Of a DNA stretch of 64,000 bases, positions 62,270 through 64,000 are shown in pieces. Under the pieces are notes generated by a model. That model saw only the letters and a program-made list of their open reading frames with translations. It was not told the DNA's origin and did not search any database. Position 1 is the stretch's first letter, and every line of letters starts with the position of its first letter. This DNA comes from Cladopsammia gracilis. Lineage: Eukaryota > Cnidaria > Anthozoa > Scleractinia > Dendrophylliidae. The position numbers and the translations under genes were made by a program. The DNA lies in contig JAJGOT010000114.1 of assembly GCA_022457155.1 (NCBI GenBank), forward strand, positions 761,001-825,000, read 5' to 3'.

Positions 62270-63460
62270 TTTTACAACAATATTTAGAAAAAATACAATG
62301 AAAAATCAGATTGCGAGTTTAGCGGCAATTGCATGTGGTAAAAACCCTTTTCGCGTGTACATGTATGTGGTGTGTGTATGTGTGCACGTTTGTTCACGTG
62401 TATAAATGTAGAAAGTTATTGTTTACGCTGACTGTATTTTTTTCCTAAGCTAGTTGAAATTTGTAAATAGTGTTTTTTTGTTCATATGTTGTGTTTTTGT
62501 AAATAAACGGAAAGAGAATTTCAAAAAAAAATCCCAAACAATTTAAGGACGCTAAATCCAGTTTGATGTATACTTTTTGTGATTGTTAGGGTAAAAAAAC
62601 ATTACTTTCAAAGGGAAAAAAATTTACTTCGTGGGGAGTCTACACCAAGGGACGAACTAGGCCTTAACATGCTTTATAATAGTTTCCCGCACAAAATTAT
62701 CATCAAAAGCTTTGCAAATTTTGAGATGCTAACACTATCTTTCACATATTCTTAAACAAAAACTATGAAATTGCATGATTTACTAGAAAAAGTGTGTGAA
62801 GGACCCTATGCTTTTTTCTTCCAAAACGTTGGTCTTAACCACAGCCATTTTCTCTTGCCACAGGTCAATTCTTGCACAATATTTGCCATTCTTTCGATGC
62901 ATATAAAACAATAAATATATTGACATTCTTAGGTTTAATCTCTTGAATTTGTATGATTATGGTTAAAAGGATTTTCGCGCGGTCGAGTAACGTCCTGCGA
63001 ATTTTCTTTCGTTGGAATATCTTGAGTTAATATTTTTTATTGCGGTTTGTTGGAAGGAATTATTTCATGTCCGACTAATGCCGTTCAACACGTTTTCCTT
63101 CGGTGGGGTCAACTTCGTCCCCAAGAGTCTCTCTTATTCTCGTCCCCTGGAGCGAGACAAAGGGGGGACTGGAAAAGAGTGCCTGGAAACGAGGTTGCGT
63201 TGGGATGCAATCGGTTAATGATTGTGCCTTGACTAGAGAAAGAAAGCGTGCGCTGGAGAGCGATGAATAGAGAGAGATTCATCAGTTTTTCATTAACTGG
63301 TCACATCACGTTATATTCGGTACTTACGGACACTTTGGGTGTTTCAATGGCCGGAAGGAACTGTCATTTACGTAGCTCTGATATTGTAAATTAAGACGAT
63401 AAAATGCGTAATGAATCGATAAAAAACATAACACAACATAACGCATAAACAAGAACGCAG
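62270..63460. other. Intron of gene B; hairpin-family remnant at about 63100-63200
   Basis: GTCCCCAAGAGTCTCTCTTA, GGAGCGAGACAAAGGGGG and AAACGAGGTTG resemble a degraded copy of the 24308-24372 hairpin family. The rest is AT-rich and featureless. Confidence 0.4.
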
Positions 63461-63465
63461 CATAT

Positions 63466-63505
63466 TCCACTAAAGAAGGGCTAAGCCCGAAACGTCTGGG
63501 ATATT
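63466..63505 (+). ncRNA. Degenerate hammerhead-like core of a Penelope-like end
   Basis: CUAAAGAAGGGCUAAGCCC is followed by GAAACGUCUGGG. It has the layout of the 24.2-kb and 52.9-kb motifs but the conserved G of CUGA is A here, so it should be inactive. Confidence 0.3.
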
Positions 63506-63928
63506 TTTAAATTTTTGTCACACTTTTAAAATTAACTTTTTCATCATTCATTCAGTATCACAAGTACCACGCAGCTTTTGAACCTTTTTGTTCAAATATT
63601 GTGATATTTGAAAGGTGCTAAACAAAAACATCCTCTTAGTTGAAGAATTTAGTTCATCTGCTGTAAACTGTTTTTTTTCCAAATCAGAACTGATAACGAT
63701 CGAAGATCACCGCCCGCATATAAATTCATTTATATTAAAATTTTCACCAATTATGAAGTAATATGCAAGTTAAATGCCATCGAAAGCGAAGACACTGACG
63801 GACGGTCGGAACAAAGGCAGATATACTAAAATGCGTAAAAAAAAATAAACAAGACCTGTTTAGATGTCGATCGATTATCGATCGAAACATCAAAATTGCA
63901 GTTCAATTATATTTTTACTTACATATAC

Positions 63929-64000
63929 CTTATGTAGAGGAGAACGAAAATTCGCCACCATCACAACTCCTAGAATGCATGACAAACCAAACGGTAAAGC
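63929..64000 (-). CDS. DRAM-like gene B, upstream exon (partial, runs off the window)
   Basis: 24 codons read from the window edge: ALPFGLSCILGVVMVANFRS, then PLHK at a donor AAG|GTATAT (GT at 63928-63927), phase 0. VMVANFRS matches SMVANFRS at the end of gene A exon 1, and the intron sits at the same place in both genes. Joined to 59764 it gives VANFRSPLHK-EDSAIGKVHDAG, as expected for the family. The intron is about 4.2 kb. The start of the gene lies beyond 64000. Confidence 0.75.

Overview
The window is eukaryotic nuclear DNA and very rich in repeats. I see no rRNA genes, operons or bacterial gene organisation. The only host gene family I recognise is DRAM (DNA-damage-regulated autophagy modulator), a six-pass lysosomal membrane protein family, split by introns of several kb with canonical GT/AG sites. 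Everything else recognisable is transposon-derived: BEL/Pao and Ty3/gypsy LTR elements, CR1/L2-type and L1/Tx1-type LINEs, Penelope-like elements with GIY-YIG domains, and many non-autonomous terminal-inverted-repeat (TIR) elements. The mixture looks most like an invertebrate metazoan, and an anthozoan cnidarian such as a stony coral is my best guess. That is inference, not proof.

Layout. 1-6.4 kb: DRAM-like gene A on the minus strand (exon 1 at 5939-6313, exon 2 at 719-1156). Its intron holds two copies of a minisatellite-bearing TIR element and a LINE tail. 6.4-12.4 kb: TIR elements, a foldback element and a broken LINE. 12.35-19.68 kb: a TIR element with GGAGTC-type hexamers split by a decayed BEL/Pao retrotransposon (12513-18616, with LTRs and a 5-bp target duplication) and a LINE tail. 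20-24 kb: inverted-repeat elements and CpG-rich, promoter-like patches. 24.2-25.5 kb: a Penelope-like remnant with a hammerhead-like motif at its 3' side. 25.9-26.8 kb: a repeat carrying two tRNA-like modules. 28-34.2 kb: foldback and palindromic elements.

37.67-48.88 kb: a large 86-bp satellite array (about 73 units) in which most units carry the palindrome TGACGTCA, the consensus CRE/ATF site. The array is interrupted by a hAT-like TIR element (38497-38850) and by an apparently complete Ty3/gypsy element (40511-45092) with one open 1348-residue Gag-Pol frame and near-identical 156-bp LTRs. A second copy of the surrounding satellite block, further along the array, preserves the empty insertion site.

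49.5-64 kb: more TIR elements (including two copies head to head), a 314-bp tandem duplication, an L1/Tx1 LINE remnant, a CR1/L2 LINE remnant split by a TIR element, a perfect-arm palindrome at 62.1 kb, and DRAM-like gene B on the minus strand (exon 2 at 59294-59764; its preceding exon enters from the right edge at 63929-64000). Genes A and B are head-to-tail paralogs with the same intron position and phase, so this looks like an old tandem duplication since filled with mobile DNA.

All calls come from reading the sequence. No alignment or database search was run, so element boundaries without target duplications are approximate.
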